From: Mermis nigrescens
Lineage: Eukaryota; Nematoda; Enoplea; Mermithida; Mermithidae
Length of the DNA stretch: 64,000 nucleotides
Direction of reading: 5' to 3'
Assembly (NCBI GenBank): GCA_036768485.1
Contig: JAVLUZ010000269.1
Coordinates: 170,082-234,081, forward strand
Shown here: one piece after another, positions 12,181 through 23,597 of the stretch
Layout: each line of letters begins with the position of its first letter
How positions within the stretch are numbered: position 1 is the first letter of the stretch
Translations under genes and position numbers: made by a program
Notes under the pieces: model-generated
What the model saw: the letters and a program-made list of their open reading frames with translations, nothing else
Databases searched by the model: none
Told to the model about the DNA's origin: nothing

Positions 12181-12910
12181 CTAAGCATTTGTCAAAGTTG
12201 TTCGACCATGCGCCAAGCGATTCAAGGTTCTCGATACCAGAATTGGAATCTTAAAAACCGATTGTTGAGAAATTGAAGAAACATTGGCGCAGACATGAAA
12301 GTCGTAGATTGAAATAGATGGAATGAAATGGAAAGTTGACTTGTATTCTTCGAAAAATTCATTCATTGAACTGAAAACATCAGCCATTTGGCGAATTGTT
12401 AAGGCCAAAGGAGCATGAAGGTCGGGCGGAGTCGTAGGACGATGCGGAACAAATTCCGATGGAATTGTGTAGTTAGCTCGATGCTCGACTTGAGGCGGTT
12501 CTAGCAACCTTGGGTGGTTAGCTACGAACTCTAAACCAACTTCATAGACCATTGGGCCGGTTGTGACGTAGAATTGAGTTAGACGAAAAGTTGAATCATT
12601 GTAGAAAGGATGCGGATGTTGCGTGAATTTGCTGAGAAACGGAATCGGCAAAGCTGGTCAAATTTTGATAGACATACTTGGCGCTGGATGCTGACCAGTA
12701 AGCACAACTCGAGGCAACGATTGTTGCCCGTCAGCTTGATATACATTGTTGAACCTTGTGGACAGCTTCTGCAATATGGCTGTTTTCGATATTCGATAAG
12801 ACTATCAAGAAACGTATTGGCAAATTCTTGTCCTAAGGCGTTGACGAGATGAGCTCTGAAATCTTCAGTGAATGCACGAGCGGCATATTCGGCTGCCTGG
12901 CTCACAAGTG
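12181..12910 (-). pseudogene. gag-like ORF of an unclassified repeat family, copy 2 (broken)
   Basis: Minus-strand homologue of the ORF at 1-1150. Frame 12905 down to about 12780 gives AAEYAARAFTEDFRAHL. A shift near 12780 leads to the FNNVY block, and a further shift to the frame 12651-12181 with QFYVTTGPMVYEVGLEF, TIRQMADVF and FHFIPSI. Near 12200 another shift separates the AWRMVEQL block. At least three frame breaks make it non-functional. It lies downstream of the gypsy pol relic on the same strand, the reverse of normal gag-pol order, so I treat it as a separate element. Confidence 0.55.
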
Positions 12911-13040
12911 AATCTCAGCTTTGAGCAAATATTTGCGCTTGTTGCTGGTTCAGCGACAGTGGCACATGTTCTTGAGTTTCTTTGTGATATTTGGGACCTA
13001 CACAATTTTATATGTGTATTCTTGAAGCTTGAGTCCTCAC

Positions 13041-13300
13041 CACACCTGGGCGTGGGGGGTTTTGGGGGGTATGCACCCCCCAGAAACCAAAATACCCCCC
13101 AGAAATCAAAATACCCCCCCCCCAGAATTCAATTTTTGAAAATTTTTCGCTTTTTTCGCAATTTTTTGATGCCAATGGATAGTGCTTGATGAGAAACGTC
13201 GAAAAATGGTGTTTTTATCACCATACCACCATTTTTAAGGCCATTTTTTGACCTTCAAAAAAATCTTGCACCCCCAGAAATTTCTTGCTGCCCACATATG
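13041..13300 (+). mobile_element. hAT-like MITE, family M1, copy 3
   Basis: A 260-bp copy with both ends: CACACCTGGGCGTGG and GCTGCCCACATATG. It is flanked by perfect 8-bp duplications GTCCTCAC at 13033-13040 and 13301-13308. It sits between the gag-like copy 2 and the gypsy pol relic. Confidence 0.95.
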
Positions 13301-13387
13301 GTCCTCACCCCATCTTCGAAGACAACTAGAAGGATCTTTGATGTTGACCAACTATGTTAAGCTTGGTGGTCGGTTTCAACCACAAAC

Positions 13388-13679
13388 TCAGTACCGTAGA
13401 GATAGTGGCGAGTAGTATTTAATCGCCCATACAACGGCTAGAGCTTCTTTCTCTGACGTGGCGTAATTGCACTCAGCTGAATTCAAGACTCGGCTTGCAT
13501 AGCTGAGTATGAAGCGATTACCCGACGGCAGATGCTTTTGGGTGAGAATCGCACCTAAAGACATAATTGCTGGCATCAGTTGTCAAAATGAACTGATGTT
13601 TGTCGTCCAAACTTTGGCAATTGTAGGATTGGCGGAGAAGTGAAAGCATCCTTGATTTTTTCGAAAGCTTCTTGCATTG

Positions 13680-13711
<32 letters not shown>

Positions 13712-13898
13712 TTGTAGAAATCCAAAACAGAAGGTATATCTTTTTTTGGAGTAGCGTGAAAAGTGGCTTAGCTTCACTTTTGTGAGATCTTTGCTTACAA
13801 ACTTCTTGAACCAATGTACGAGGCCGAAAGGAATATTTGTCGCCTTTCACATTTTTTGGAGTTGGAAAACTTCGTCCATCTGCAACTTTTGTTGGGTC
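13388..13898 (-). pseudogene. Ty3/gypsy retrotransposon pol relic (end of RT and RNase H)
   Basis: Read on the minus strand the order is FPTPKNVKG, AKPLFTLLQKK, a Trp-containing stretch, [10 protein letters not shown], then [35 protein letters not shown] and [13 protein letters not shown]. This is the connection region and start of RNase H in gypsy polyproteins, including the TDAS and [11 protein letters not shown] signatures. Frameshifts and a 30-base homopolymer (13680-13709) break it. The polymerase catalytic part would lie in or beyond the N gap and is not seen at 14001 onward. Confidence 0.88.
13680..13709. repeat. 30-bp poly(A) run inside the gypsy relic
   Basis: An uninterrupted A homopolymer on the + strand. 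In the minus-strand pol frame it would encode a run of Phe with no family counterpart, so it is an expansion or an assembly artefact next to the gap. Confidence 0.9.
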
Positions 13899-13900
13899 TG

Positions 13901-14000
13901 NNNNNNNNNNNNNNNNNNNNNNNNNNNNNNNNNNNNNNNNNNNNNNNNNNNNNNNNNNNNNNNNNNNNNNNNNNNNNNNNNNNNNNNNNNNNNNNNNNNN
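13901..14000. other. assembly gap (100 N)
   Basis: One hundred undetermined bases, the conventional placeholder for a gap of unknown size. It truncates the gypsy pol relic. Confidence 1.
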
Positions 14001-15030
14001 CGAAATCGCCGAAACTGTCGCGCGTGCTGTTATAATTGAAGCTCGATCTAAGTTTTTTATTTGATTTCTCAATTTTATCTTGACGACCTAATAAGAACTA
14101 GCAACTTCTTAACTAATTTGGATTTCGGGAGCAGGTTTTGCAATTTAACATGCTAGATGCGAGAACTTGAACTCTGTTAGAATACGAAAGATTCCCAGAA
14201 TTAGATTTTGAGAAGTATGCTATATAAAAGTCAACAAATTGTGTTTTTATCCCTACCATATGTTTTTTGGCACTTTTTTGCCTTTGAAATTTCTTAGACG
14301 CCTTAATATTCTCCTGACAACAGGTACCTACTGCTCCTTTATGATCGCCTGCTAATGTTTTAGCTAGAGTTTGATATTTCTACAAAATCAAATTTCTCTA
14401 ATGATTACAAAGACCCAGAAACTTAAGAAACTACTCTCTTTTTCGTTTGTTCATACAAAGATTTTGAAATCTGACAAAAGTGATTATAGTTTTTCTCTGC
14501 TATTTTTTAAGAAATTCTGAATTCGAATATTGATAACAATTTTAAATAAGTATTACTCAAACGGAAATCAGCGGCACTGTGAACTAGATTTGGAAGTTAA
14601 AATTTGCGCGGTATTATTCGGAATAAAGGATAATAGGAATTTCCCGACGAATTATAACATTAAGCAAATCATTGTATGAAATGAGTTAATTAGCGCGTCA
14701 ATGCAAGCGGAAGTGCTTCAAACGTTCGATAAAGAGACACAGGATATGGATTGGCCCCCATGGTCTAAACACGGTTTCTATGGCTTCACTCGAATTAGCA
14801 TCGTATGGCTGGTTTTAAAAGTCATAACAGGTTCGCGTGAAGTCATGCTGATAAGCTTTTAGTGCAAAATCAATCCATGTGATATAAAACAATTTTTTAT
14901 ACTACATCGCTAAATTACCCAAAGAATGTTGGCTGTTTGATTTAGAGGAGATCAATTACAAGTGAATCGACTTCGACTCACATACAGCAGAATACTTGCT
15001 TAATTAATTTTCTTTTGACACTGTGATCAG
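14001..15030. other. no supported gene
   Basis: AT-rich. A 50-odd codon open frame starts at 14700 (MQAEVLQTFDKETQDMDW) and runs to about 14863 with a possible GT donor, but I recognise no domain and have no second copy to test it against. Earlier exons of the nuclease-like relic at 15.0-15.9 kb would be expected here; I could not identify them. Confidence 0.35.
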
Positions 15031-15944
15031 TCGGTCCGAAAATTTTCCCACTTATAATGGTAGCTAAGACGTAAATGGTGAAGACTTGATCAGCGTACGA
15101 AGTCTAACAAAGATTTTACAATCATATGCTTTCCAGAAAAGTTTGGGCATCGAACGGATTGCAAAAAACGGATTTTAAATACATATAAATAATTTCTTCT
15201 CCAAATTTTCCAATAATTTGTGTTACTTTTTTGTAAGGTTTATCACGTGTGATCACTTGTTACTTTCAATTTTGAAGAAAATATTCACAAGGTCTGATTA
15301 GTTTGCGCACAAAGTGCCTAGGTTAGCTTTTGCTGATATATCTTAATATAATAGAATAATGAGTGAAATGAAATGGTTTACATTATTTTCTCGTATGTAC
15401 ATTTTTCTGTGCATAAAAAAGTTGTTGTTGGCAACGAAAACGGCGAGAACGTTATTCGTAATCAGCCTTTGTTGGTCAATAATCCGATCGGACTGGAAAT
15501 CACGAATAAGGTTGACGATTTCGAGGTAAATAACGCCAACGTCTATACTATCAGCCCGGACCGATTCTTTGAATGGTTTTTTAATTTTATAATTTTCAAA
15601 TATGTTTTGTCCGGAAATTTGACGCAATAATGAATTAATAGCATGTTTTCAAATATTATGATTTATAAATGTATGGTGTGTGGAGCTCAAGAAACGAATC
15701 GATAGTATTTATTTTGGTATTTATTAAAGCATATTTTGTATGTCATTCTTTAAATGAAAATAAATTAAACTTCTTAAAAAACTCACGTTTTTCTCCAACG
15801 AACAACATTTAATATTTTTTGACAATACTCTCTTTAATGTGTCCGGATGCACGTCCACCAATGCCAACGCTAATAAACGACATCTTCAATCTGATAAAAG
15901 TCGGCTACCAAGGCAACGTATGCAAAATAATAGAGATTATTTAG
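15031..15944 (+). pseudogene. NUC/dsRNase-like nuclease relic C, last three exons
   Basis: Three pieces lie in order. About 15045-15178 reads PTYNGS, a stop, then SVRSLTKILQSYAFQ and LGIERIAKNG, matching the GFDSGNMWSIE...FNKHGI exon of copy A. About 15373-15525 reads HKKVVVGNENGEN and LLVNNPIGLE, ending TTCGAG before GTAAAT; the K-V-V...NNP pattern is typical of the NUC domain C-terminal half. 15840-15944 reads CPDARPP...VGYQGNVCK and ends in TAG, like the Cys-x-Asp ... Gly-Tyr ... Cys end of insect family members. The in-frame stop in the first piece and the lack of an AG acceptor before the last indicate a pseudogene. Confidence 0.5.
15373..15525 (+). CDS. penultimate exon of nuclease-like relic C
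   Basis: An open stretch with VHKKVVVGNEN and QPLLVNNPIGLEI. The donor site follows GAT TTC GAG at 15526 (GTAAAT). The Asn-Asn-Pro is a feature of the NUC family close to the C terminus; copy A has a diverged Gly-Ile-Asn at the equivalent place. The 5' border is not certain. Given the state of its neighbours it is probably a relic exon. Confidence 0.45.
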
Positions 15945-16099
15945 CGAGCTGACTGTCTATACTTTAAGGTATATTTACATAGGTAAGTTTTTTGGAATGA
16001 CAGCCATGGAAGCCGGCACGTGTCCTAAAGGTTTGTTACTTAATGTATGCAAATTAGACACGCGCCATGCCGATTGCTTCATTAAAATGTGTTGACATG

Positions 16100-18070
16100 C
16101 AACTTTGCACGAACCGGTTTACGGATAAAAGTCATCGGAAAATAAACATGAAATTCTATGCAGTATATGTAAAGCAAAGAAAATCCTCTAATGGGACAAA
16201 AAAGACGAATATACTTGGGATTGTGGATTATCAGGGATGTAAATGGAGCGAACTAGGAAAGGGCTACCTATGTATATGCCTAGAGTCGCAAAATTTTTCA
16301 AATACCTACTTTTTCAAAGAAGCTAAAAAAATTGAAATATACTCTGTGGTCTCTGAAAAATGTAACCCTAGATAAATTTCATTGCTTCATATAAGATTGT
16401 GTAAATATAATCTAAAATGTTAGTCTACTGTTTGTAAATTGCTTCTGCAAGTTGCAAAGCAGACTTGGTTCGTATCGTGACCGACAGAAAAATCTAAGTT
16501 GCAATTGTAAGTAAGAGGTGCCTTATTTTGTCGTCATGAGCATATAGCAAGCAAACCTGGTGTCAATTGATAGTGCACACAATCGTTGCAGGCAAGTAAG
16601 GATACCTACATGTAGTCTGTTTCACGTAAGCTTACGCGTTTCCTACTGCTTTAAACCAATAATTTCTTTGATTGTCTTGAATACATCGATGCTCTCCGTA
16701 TTATTCAATTGGCTTGCAAAGTCGCTCATAGCTTGCTCCTATCTACCATTCCTATTCCTATTGCATAGCTAACTTGCTGCTTTTTTAATCGGTTTTTGAC
16801 TGAATAGTCGATTTAAATCTGCGGGCTGCAGAATATACTTCGATTTCTTTGCGTTGCTTTGCGAAAGTATAATTTTTAACAGATTTTGCGACTTTTTAGG
16901 CATACACGTAGGTTAGCTTTTTCTTAATCCCCTCCTTTTACATCCTCAGGAGATCCACAATCAGAAGTATATTTGTCTTTTTCGTTCCGCATCGTGAGCA
17001 TTTTCCCTTTGCTAGTAAACTGATCTTAATTAGCATAATTCGAGTAAATCAGTCGGTTGTAACACATACGGTAACATGCCGCAATAATTACAGCAGTCTA
17101 AGAACGCGGGAAACAATAATTCTTCTGAATGTTAGCATTATCTTTTTTTAAACAAGACAGCTTTACCTTATTCAAACGGATCAATTCTTTTCAGCCAAAA
17201 CTCTACGCATTTTACAGAGTTTAGAGAACACTTACACTCATAATCGTAATCTTGACGTTACGTGAACATTTTGAAAATAATTAAACTTCTGCAACGCTCT
17301 GAAATTGATGTTAATTTTAAGTGTAAACTTTACACTATCGCTATATTTATGGAAAACATGCAATCAAATTCGTAATCCTGACCTAATCAAACCTATGTTG
17401 GAAAAAATTAAGGTTTTGCAACGCTCTAAGAGTGAAATAAATTTGTTGTGTAAAGTTCACACATTGACAATGAATAAATAGTTGCGAGTACTTCGCCCCA
17501 ACTACTGGGTGTAGTAAAACCAACAGGTCAGATTCGTAATTCGTGAGTTACATAGTACATTTCGGAAAAAACTATGCGTCTGCATGGCTCTATAATTAGA
17601 GTTTATTCGGCTCATTACCGGGAAAATTGACTGACAAAAACCTACTAAAAACGTCTTTTTTTCCACCCCGAAATTGAACGTACTGTGGCTCAAGAACTAG
17701 TGCGAATTTAAAAAAAAACAAAACAAAAAGCGAATTTAGAGGAATATATGACTCACATTATAAATGCATTAGATCCCATCAATGGAAATAAATCGAGTTA
17801 TTTACAGGCGGAACCCTGCAAGAAAATTTAAATTTAACATTTGTCTTACTGTAGGGGCTGGAGCAAGTTACTGCAAAAAAATTTATGCATAGATTCGTAA
17901 CCCGCAGACCATTAGCAACATTTAAAAAAATTGGTCCTCCGCAAGCAATAGGTAGAGATTTTAATTTTTGTTGTAAGCCTTACAGCTTAGTGCGAGCTGG
18001 ACATAGAGTGTAAAGAAAACCGCAAACACACCCTCAGCGAATTTTTTATTAGCTATCATTTAAAAGAATC
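16100..18070. repeat. palindrome-core composite repeat P, copy 1
   Basis: An inverted-repeat core (about 16165-16280 against 16910-17045) carries GACGAATATACTTGG-type sequence and its complement TATATTTGTCTTTTTCGTTCC. Behind it (17165-17960) come diverged ~100-bp tandem units with ATTCGTAATC, TGCAACGCTCT and TGTAAACTTTACAC. The same order is seen at 32.0-33.4 kb and the reverse order at 25.0-27.3 and 48.5-51.2 kb. There is no long ORF. The ORFs at 16067-16375 and 16560-16772 lie within it and are not genes. Confidence 0.65.
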
Positions 18071-19170
18071 GCACCTCCCAAATGTGTCCCGTTATAGCTA
18101 TAGGGGGCTGATATGTGGGGGTACCCATGTACATTATAGGCACGCGCTTACCGCGCTTACCTATGATTTCAAATGTGTATTTACATTTACGCGCGCAGGC
18201 AATGACGTGTCATAAAGCCGAGCATTAGATGCATCGCGATCGATATAATTATGGAGTCTTTGCTTTCAGTCCTTATCCATTCTGACAAACGCGTCTATTC
18301 CTCTAAAAATTCTTTTTACTTACCGTTATTGATAACGTTTCTTTTAAACCTTATTTAGGTGATTATCAATGGTATCTTATTTGGAATTTTTTAAACAAAA
18401 AAAGACATATTCCTTGTTATATGCAATCGAGTGGTAAATGGCTTGGTTTCGGAGTATATTGTTGTTTATTATAACAAAAATTTATTTTAATTTAAAAAAA
18501 TTTCGATTTAAGTATAAATTTATTTCTTTATTTACTCCTAATTTCGAATAGTAAAATATTTAATTGATTTGATTATATAAATTCATGCAGGGAAATTATA
18601 CAGAAATTTTCTAAAATAAACATATTTTGGAATGCGACTATAGTGGCCTATTTATATTGCAAATTTAAATAAGGTAATTGTGCTTTATATGGCCTAATCT
18701 CAGAAAGCCACTCATTCAATTTCAGAAAAAATAAAATTCCCGAGTAAAAAACAGAAAATTGACTCAATTTACAAAAAGCTTTCAACTTTTTATAGTTGCA
18801 GTCACACATGCAAAAGATGGGAATTACGGGAGATTTAAATTCGAAAGTTCCTTTTTGGAGCTTCTAAGCGACGGGAATTGCGCGTTGGAAACATTATGTT
18901 TCGGCGTTTATGAAGGCCGACTATCGTCATACAGTGTAAATACTCTCAACAAATTTCTCGAAAAAATACCTGAATATCGTAAAAATTAAAAAGTGAATGA
19001 AATATAATCAAAAATGAATACATTTATAGCGCGAAGCACATTATGAGAGATTGCTAGACGCTTAAACATCTCCTTTTCTACGAATTTTTTTAAGGAACTG
19101 CAAATCTTGAAGGTGGTGGGAGGGCGTGAAATTTTTAAGGGAAGAAAAGTGAAAACTTAAAAATACCTAT
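18070..19170. other. no gene; partly duplicated in the A-B spacer
   Basis: AT-rich, non-coding. 18750-19060 (GTTGCAGTCACACATGCAAAA, then GCGCGAAGCACATT) resembles 43040-43330 in the spacer before unit B, so it is either another dispersed repeat or the far left edge of the segmental duplication. Confidence 0.4.
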
Positions 19171-20044
19171 TTAAGAGGGATGCGGACGTTTGGCTTCCCC
19201 CACATTTCAGCCCCCACATTTCGCTTCCCTCCCACATTTCGCCTTCGGACATTCCGCCCCCGGACATTTCGTTCACCTCACAATTAGCCCCCCACACTTC
19301 GCCCTGACATTTCACCACCGGACATTTCGCCCCCACATTTCGCTCCCTGGACATTTCGCCTCCCACATTTCACTCTGCAGAACATATACCCCGGATTTAT
19401 CCGGTTCACTAGTGTGCTACCCTAAGCTTAAAAAAAAATTCAAAAATGAAGTAATGAGAGACACATATACATTTGATGCTAAGTTGAATTTTTTTATAAA
19501 GATTTATTCCCTTATTCAAAAAGGAAAATAATATGCATAAAAAATGACTAATCATTACCTTTAAGAAACAAGAAAAAGACAATGACTAAAATTTGAATTT
19601 GTAAGTAACCACGTGCAACTTGTACAATGACAGCCAAGATACGCAAGCATATACAGTCCTAACTCACATTACTATTATCTGAATCAGATTTTCTATAAAA
19701 ATAATTTAGCTGATCGAAAATACGCTCTCAGGAAAGCAATTACAAGTTCAAATCGACCTGTCATCATAAAGTGAATTACAGGCAAATCTTTTACCGCATG
19801 TAGAAAAATTTGGGCAGCTGGAATGTGTCTACAGGTAAAAACCTATCTGTTGACCACTTGCTTGTAAGCTGTAGAAAATTACCTGTACAAGTTTTTCGTG
19901 CAACCCGTGTTTTACAAACTTGTTGCCTGTTAACTTGTAAACAACATTCCTATGACAAATTTTGATGAAACCCGTTTCCTGTTACAAGTGACGCTTGTTA
20001 CCTGTAAACGGGCTGCATGCGTTTGGTGCAACTGGGCCCAGACG

Positions 20045-20650
20045 TTTTATAAAGTACTAGATGAGCTTGCCCGGCGTTGCTCGGGCTGAACTTAGGCCTG
20101 ATATTATATAGCTATGTGGAATTGAGGCGTAAAAAAATCCATAATTTTGATGAATTTCTTGGAAAAATCCATAATTTTGATGTTTTTTTTTATTTAATCC
20201 GTAATTTTGGTGTTATTTTAAAAAATCCGTAATTTTGATGTGATTTTAAAAAATCCATAATTTTGATGTTTTTTAAAAAAATCCACAATACTTTGATATT
20301 TTTTAAAAAATCCATGTTTTTTAAAAAAGAATCCATAATTTTGATGTTATTTTAAAAAATCCATAATTTTGATGTTTTTTAAAAAAAATCCATAATTTTG
20401 AAGTTTTTTTAAAAAATCCATAATTTTGATGTTTCAAAAAAAATTTCCATAATGTTGGTTGTTTCATCGTGCCCTATCTTATAGCGTTGAGTATGCTATA
20501 CCGTGTCATATCTTATAGCATTGGGTATGTTATAGCATTAGGTATCTTATAGCATTGCGTATGCTATACCGTATCCTATCTTGTAAGCATAAGTTGAGCC
20601 GCCCGGCGTTGCCCGGGCTGAACTTAGGCCTGATAGCTATATGGAATTAA
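20045..20650. repeat. tandem array of ~25-bp ATCCATAATTTTGATG units between CCCGGCGTTGC motifs
   Basis: From 20128 to about 20455 the unit AAAAATCCATAATTTTGATG repeats about a dozen times with length variation. Both flanks carry GCCCGGCGTTGC(T/C)CGGGC followed by TGAACTTAGGCCTGATA (20070-20105 and 20600-20635), a motif common in arthropod transposon termini. Non-coding. Confidence 0.8.
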
Positions 20651-20659
20651 TATGTCTCT

Positions 20660-21060
20660 TGTATTTTTTATTTTTCAAGACTTTTGATGTTTTTGGGATA
20701 TTTCTGAAAAAATTGTTGGTACAAACCATATTTTATTTTTTGGATTTTTTTTAAATGTCTTTTGTCAACCATTTTTTGATCAAATCCATATTTTTGACGT
20801 TACAGAATGGTTTTGAAAATTGTTTAGCCATAATCATATTTTTGATGTTCTGTTCTGGAAATTTTTAATAAAACCCATATTGTTGATGTTTAGGATGTTT
20901 TGGAAAATTTTTTTAATCAAACCCATATTTTTGATGTTTTGGGATGTTTTGGAAAATTTTTTTCGTCAAACCATATTTTTGATGTTTTAGGATGTTTTGA
21001 AAAATTTTTTCGGTCAAACCATATTTTTGATGTTTTAAAAATTTTTTGTTTGTTGTAGCA
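20660..21060. repeat. tandem repeat of ~55-bp ATATTTTTGATGTTTTGGGATG units
   Basis: Successive units contain AAACCATATTTTTGATGTTT and TTGGAAAATTTTTT. Probably an extended, longer-period form of the preceding ATCCATAATTTTGATG array. Confidence 0.7.
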
Positions 21061-21079
21061 AAGGTGTCATATATCACGT

Positions 21080-21500
21080 GATATGTTATAGCTGATGGTA
21101 TCTCCTATCTTATATCACTGCATGTTATGGCACAGACAGGGTATCTATACCAAACCTATCTTATAGCATTGCCTATCTCGTAGCACAGGGTATCTTATAT
21201 CCCATACTATCTTATAACATTGCCTATCTTGCAGCTCGGAGTATCTTATATCACTTCCTATCTTATAGCATTGCCTATCTTGTAGCACGGGGTATCTTTT
21301 ATAACGTTCTATCTTAATAGCATTGCCTATCTTGTAGCACGGGGTGTCTTATATCACGTCCTATCTTATAGTATTGCCTATCCTGTAGCACAGAGTATCT
21401 TATATCACGTCCTATCTTATAGCATTGCTTATCTTGTTGCACATAGTATCTCATACCATGCCTATCTTATAAAATTGCCTATGTTATAGCATCATTTGGT
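21080..21500. repeat. minisatellite with ~50-bp TATCTTATAGCATTGCC units
   Basis: About eight units each with CTATCTTATAGCATTGCC and TATCTTGTAGCACGGGG followed by TATCTTATATCACG. Units differ by a few percent. Isolated copies of the words also occur at 20465-20590. Confidence 0.85.
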
Positions 21501-21533
21501 TAAACCCGTATTTTGATGTTTCACAGTGCCGAT

Positions 21534-21905
21534 CAATGCTATAACATATAACAATGTACATAGTGTCGCCAGGCATGCTCCTCTTGGCCGGGGTATCCCT
21601 ATACAAACAGTATAAACTAATTTTTGAAAAAAATAGCAAAAATCGGCCATCTCCCGAAATCGTGGAGGCTTATAGCACAGGGGCCAAACCCTGCTCCCTC
21701 CCTGCCCAGGGCCAATGGGTGCGTTTGTCGAAATTTCAAGATCGCTACGGCTCCTTCCCCCATTGGACCGACCTCGGCCCAAAATATCAGCCCACCAAAT
21801 TTCATTGGGCCGGAGCCAACCCGGCACAAACATACGAACATACGAACATACATACATACAAACAAACAAACTTTCAAAAAATATATATAAAGTATATACT
21901 TGTTT
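21534..21905 (+). mobile_element. RTE-like non-LTR element 3' end (or derived SINE)
   Basis: GC-richer block with CCCTGCCCAGGGCC, GGCCGGAGCCAACCCGGCACAA, then a terminal CATACGAACATACATACATACAAACAAACAAAC microsatellite, the kind of 3' tail seen on insect RTE-clade elements and their SINEs. The open frame 21554-21964 is the usual translation shadow of such a block; reverse transcriptase motifs are absent. Confidence 0.5.
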
Positions 21906-23462
21906 TGCTCATGGACCAAATCTACTTTATTTCAAAGCTTTGCACCCTTGCCTATGCACGGTGAATTTGGGGAGGGCGAAATGTCCGGGAGCGAAATCTA
22001 GGGGGGGGGGCGAAATGTCCGTAAACGTTGATATTGGATTCATAAAATACACCCGCAGAATATAGTAAACTTCCCGCGCTTGAAAATGGTCAAAAACTTA
22101 TTACTAACACAGTCTCTTGCGCCATTAAACCACATAGGTACATTAGCTTCTGAGGTCAATTGAAAAAAGATCTCTGACTGACTCAACCATCACAGCCATA
22201 AACCCTTCAGATTTGCTCAGTTCTAGAAAAACAATTATCATCAGAAGTTAAAAAATAGCGTTTTGACGCGTAAACCTATCGTTAGCCCCAGAGAGGCCTA
22301 TTATGAAAATTTTAGGATACATACTCACGCTCTTAAGAACTCATATGCTTCTTATATCAAGCAGTAATATAATAAAATCAATCAATAAAATAATATAGCA
22401 TCTTCCAATAAAAATAAATTATTAAATAAATTTTAATAAATTAAATAAATGTCATTTCCATAGGTCCCGGCTAATCACACGCACACTTCGAACTTATCTC
22501 ACCATCCGACAGGCTGTGACCGTTTCAAACTTCAAAAGTATACAAAACGACTGAATTTCGATTGTGACCTATCATCAAAGAAAACTTAGGAAAATATCCA
22601 TAAATGAAAGCGTCGTTTCTTTTCCTTCATTTAGGAATTTATGCAAGCAAATTTTGCTTTTTACGCTCAGCAAGGTTCAGATTTATTGTCATTAACCTTG
22701 AATCCGATACGTTTTGTATCAAAACATTAGACAAAAATTGTTTTTTCGACGGCCTCTTGGTAATATTAATATCTAATGAAATGACAATGAGTTATCGATT
22801 CTGTTAAATACCTTACAGGACTGTCTTACAAATAAATAATCTTGATTCAACAATTAATCCTGATATCCTCATTGCACAATTTGCAAGAAACAAAACATTT
22901 ACCATATTATTGATGGGGATTTAGCAATATTTCACAACTCAAGCAATCATTAAGTACTGCTACGGATACACTAAATTTTGACAGTAGCAGAAAACCAAAC
23001 TGATCAGTTTTTGACTACAAAAGAATACACAGATAAAATGGTTAAATGCATCAGCATCGTCGATTATTTTGTAGGAAAACGTTATATCGAGTAAGAAAGT
23101 CATAATGCGATGAATAGGGGTAAAGATAAAGTCATAAAAGGGTAAAGCTTAATAGACTGTATAACTTTGAACGGGTTTCACAGCGATACGAGCAAATAAA
23201 CCATGGTCTTTTTGTATTGAACTTCCAATGCGTATCATATAAGCGTGTTAGCCTCAATTTCAAGTACGGTAGATTTTTACTGCATAGAAAGTTCGATTTA
23301 CTCAATTATCATTTTTCTTTCAGTCAGGCATTTTACTGTTTGCTTTTCTTCCACATTGAACAATGCATTTGTCTTGACAGCTTAAACAAAAGAACAAAAG
23401 AATTGAATGCAAATCATGTATAATCGGCGCCTAGCTTAACCCGTTCATTATTCCCGGGAAAG

Positions 23463-23497
23463 TATATAAAGTTCGTTTTGAGAACGGATATCACTTA
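23463..23497 (+). promoter_or_regulatory. core promoter of copy A (TATA box and initiator)
   Basis: TATATAAA at 23463-23470 and ATCACTT near 23490-23496, about 30 bp downstream, then a ~55-bp leader to the ATG at 23549. Copy B has TATATATA at 46808-46815 and TCAGT, the arthropod initiator, at 46836-46840 at the same spacing. Conservation of the pair supports a real start site. Confidence 0.7.
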
Positions 23498-23548
23498 GCT
23501 AATCCTAATTCTCTACGACTTATTGGAAAGGCTATATTATTCACTGCG

Positions 23549-23597
23549 ATGGGGATATATCCGTTGATAATCTTGTTATCGTTGCTGCATGTCTCGA
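23549..23597 (+). CDS. copy A exon 1: signal peptide
   Basis: ATG to A|GTACGT. Encodes MGIYPLIILLSLLHVS, a short hydrophobic secretion signal, ending in phase 1. Copy B has the same exon with one extra Asp codon. The ATG is the first after the predicted start site. Confidence 0.8.

Larger units (their letters stand above)
19175..22025. mobile_element. Foldback-like element with GGACATTTCGCCCCC terminal arrays
   Basis: The left end (19190-19380) is an array of 13-20 bp units such as CCCCCACATTTCGC and CGGACATTTCGCC. The right end (21965-22025) carries the complement, GGGCGAAATGTCCGGG and GGGGGGGCGAAATGTCCG. Between them are further tandem arrays and an RTE-like 3' end, so the interior looks composite. 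This is the Foldback pattern: inverted termini made of short direct repeats. The exact ends are not defined. Confidence 0.6.

Noticed and set aside
14700..14863. Small frame MQAEVLQTFDKETQDMDW as an exon of relic C
   Set aside because: No similarity to the corresponding exons of A or B that I can see, and no second copy.
18759..18989. 76-codon frame and its relative at 43028-43225
   Set aside because: The relationship is at the DNA level; the two reading frames do not stay in register, so this is a repeat and not a protein family.
21492..21964. Four overlapping 90-136 codon frames with the look of a conserved protein
   Set aside because: They lie over an RTE-like 3' end and run into its CATA microsatellite; all frames are open because the block is GC-richer.
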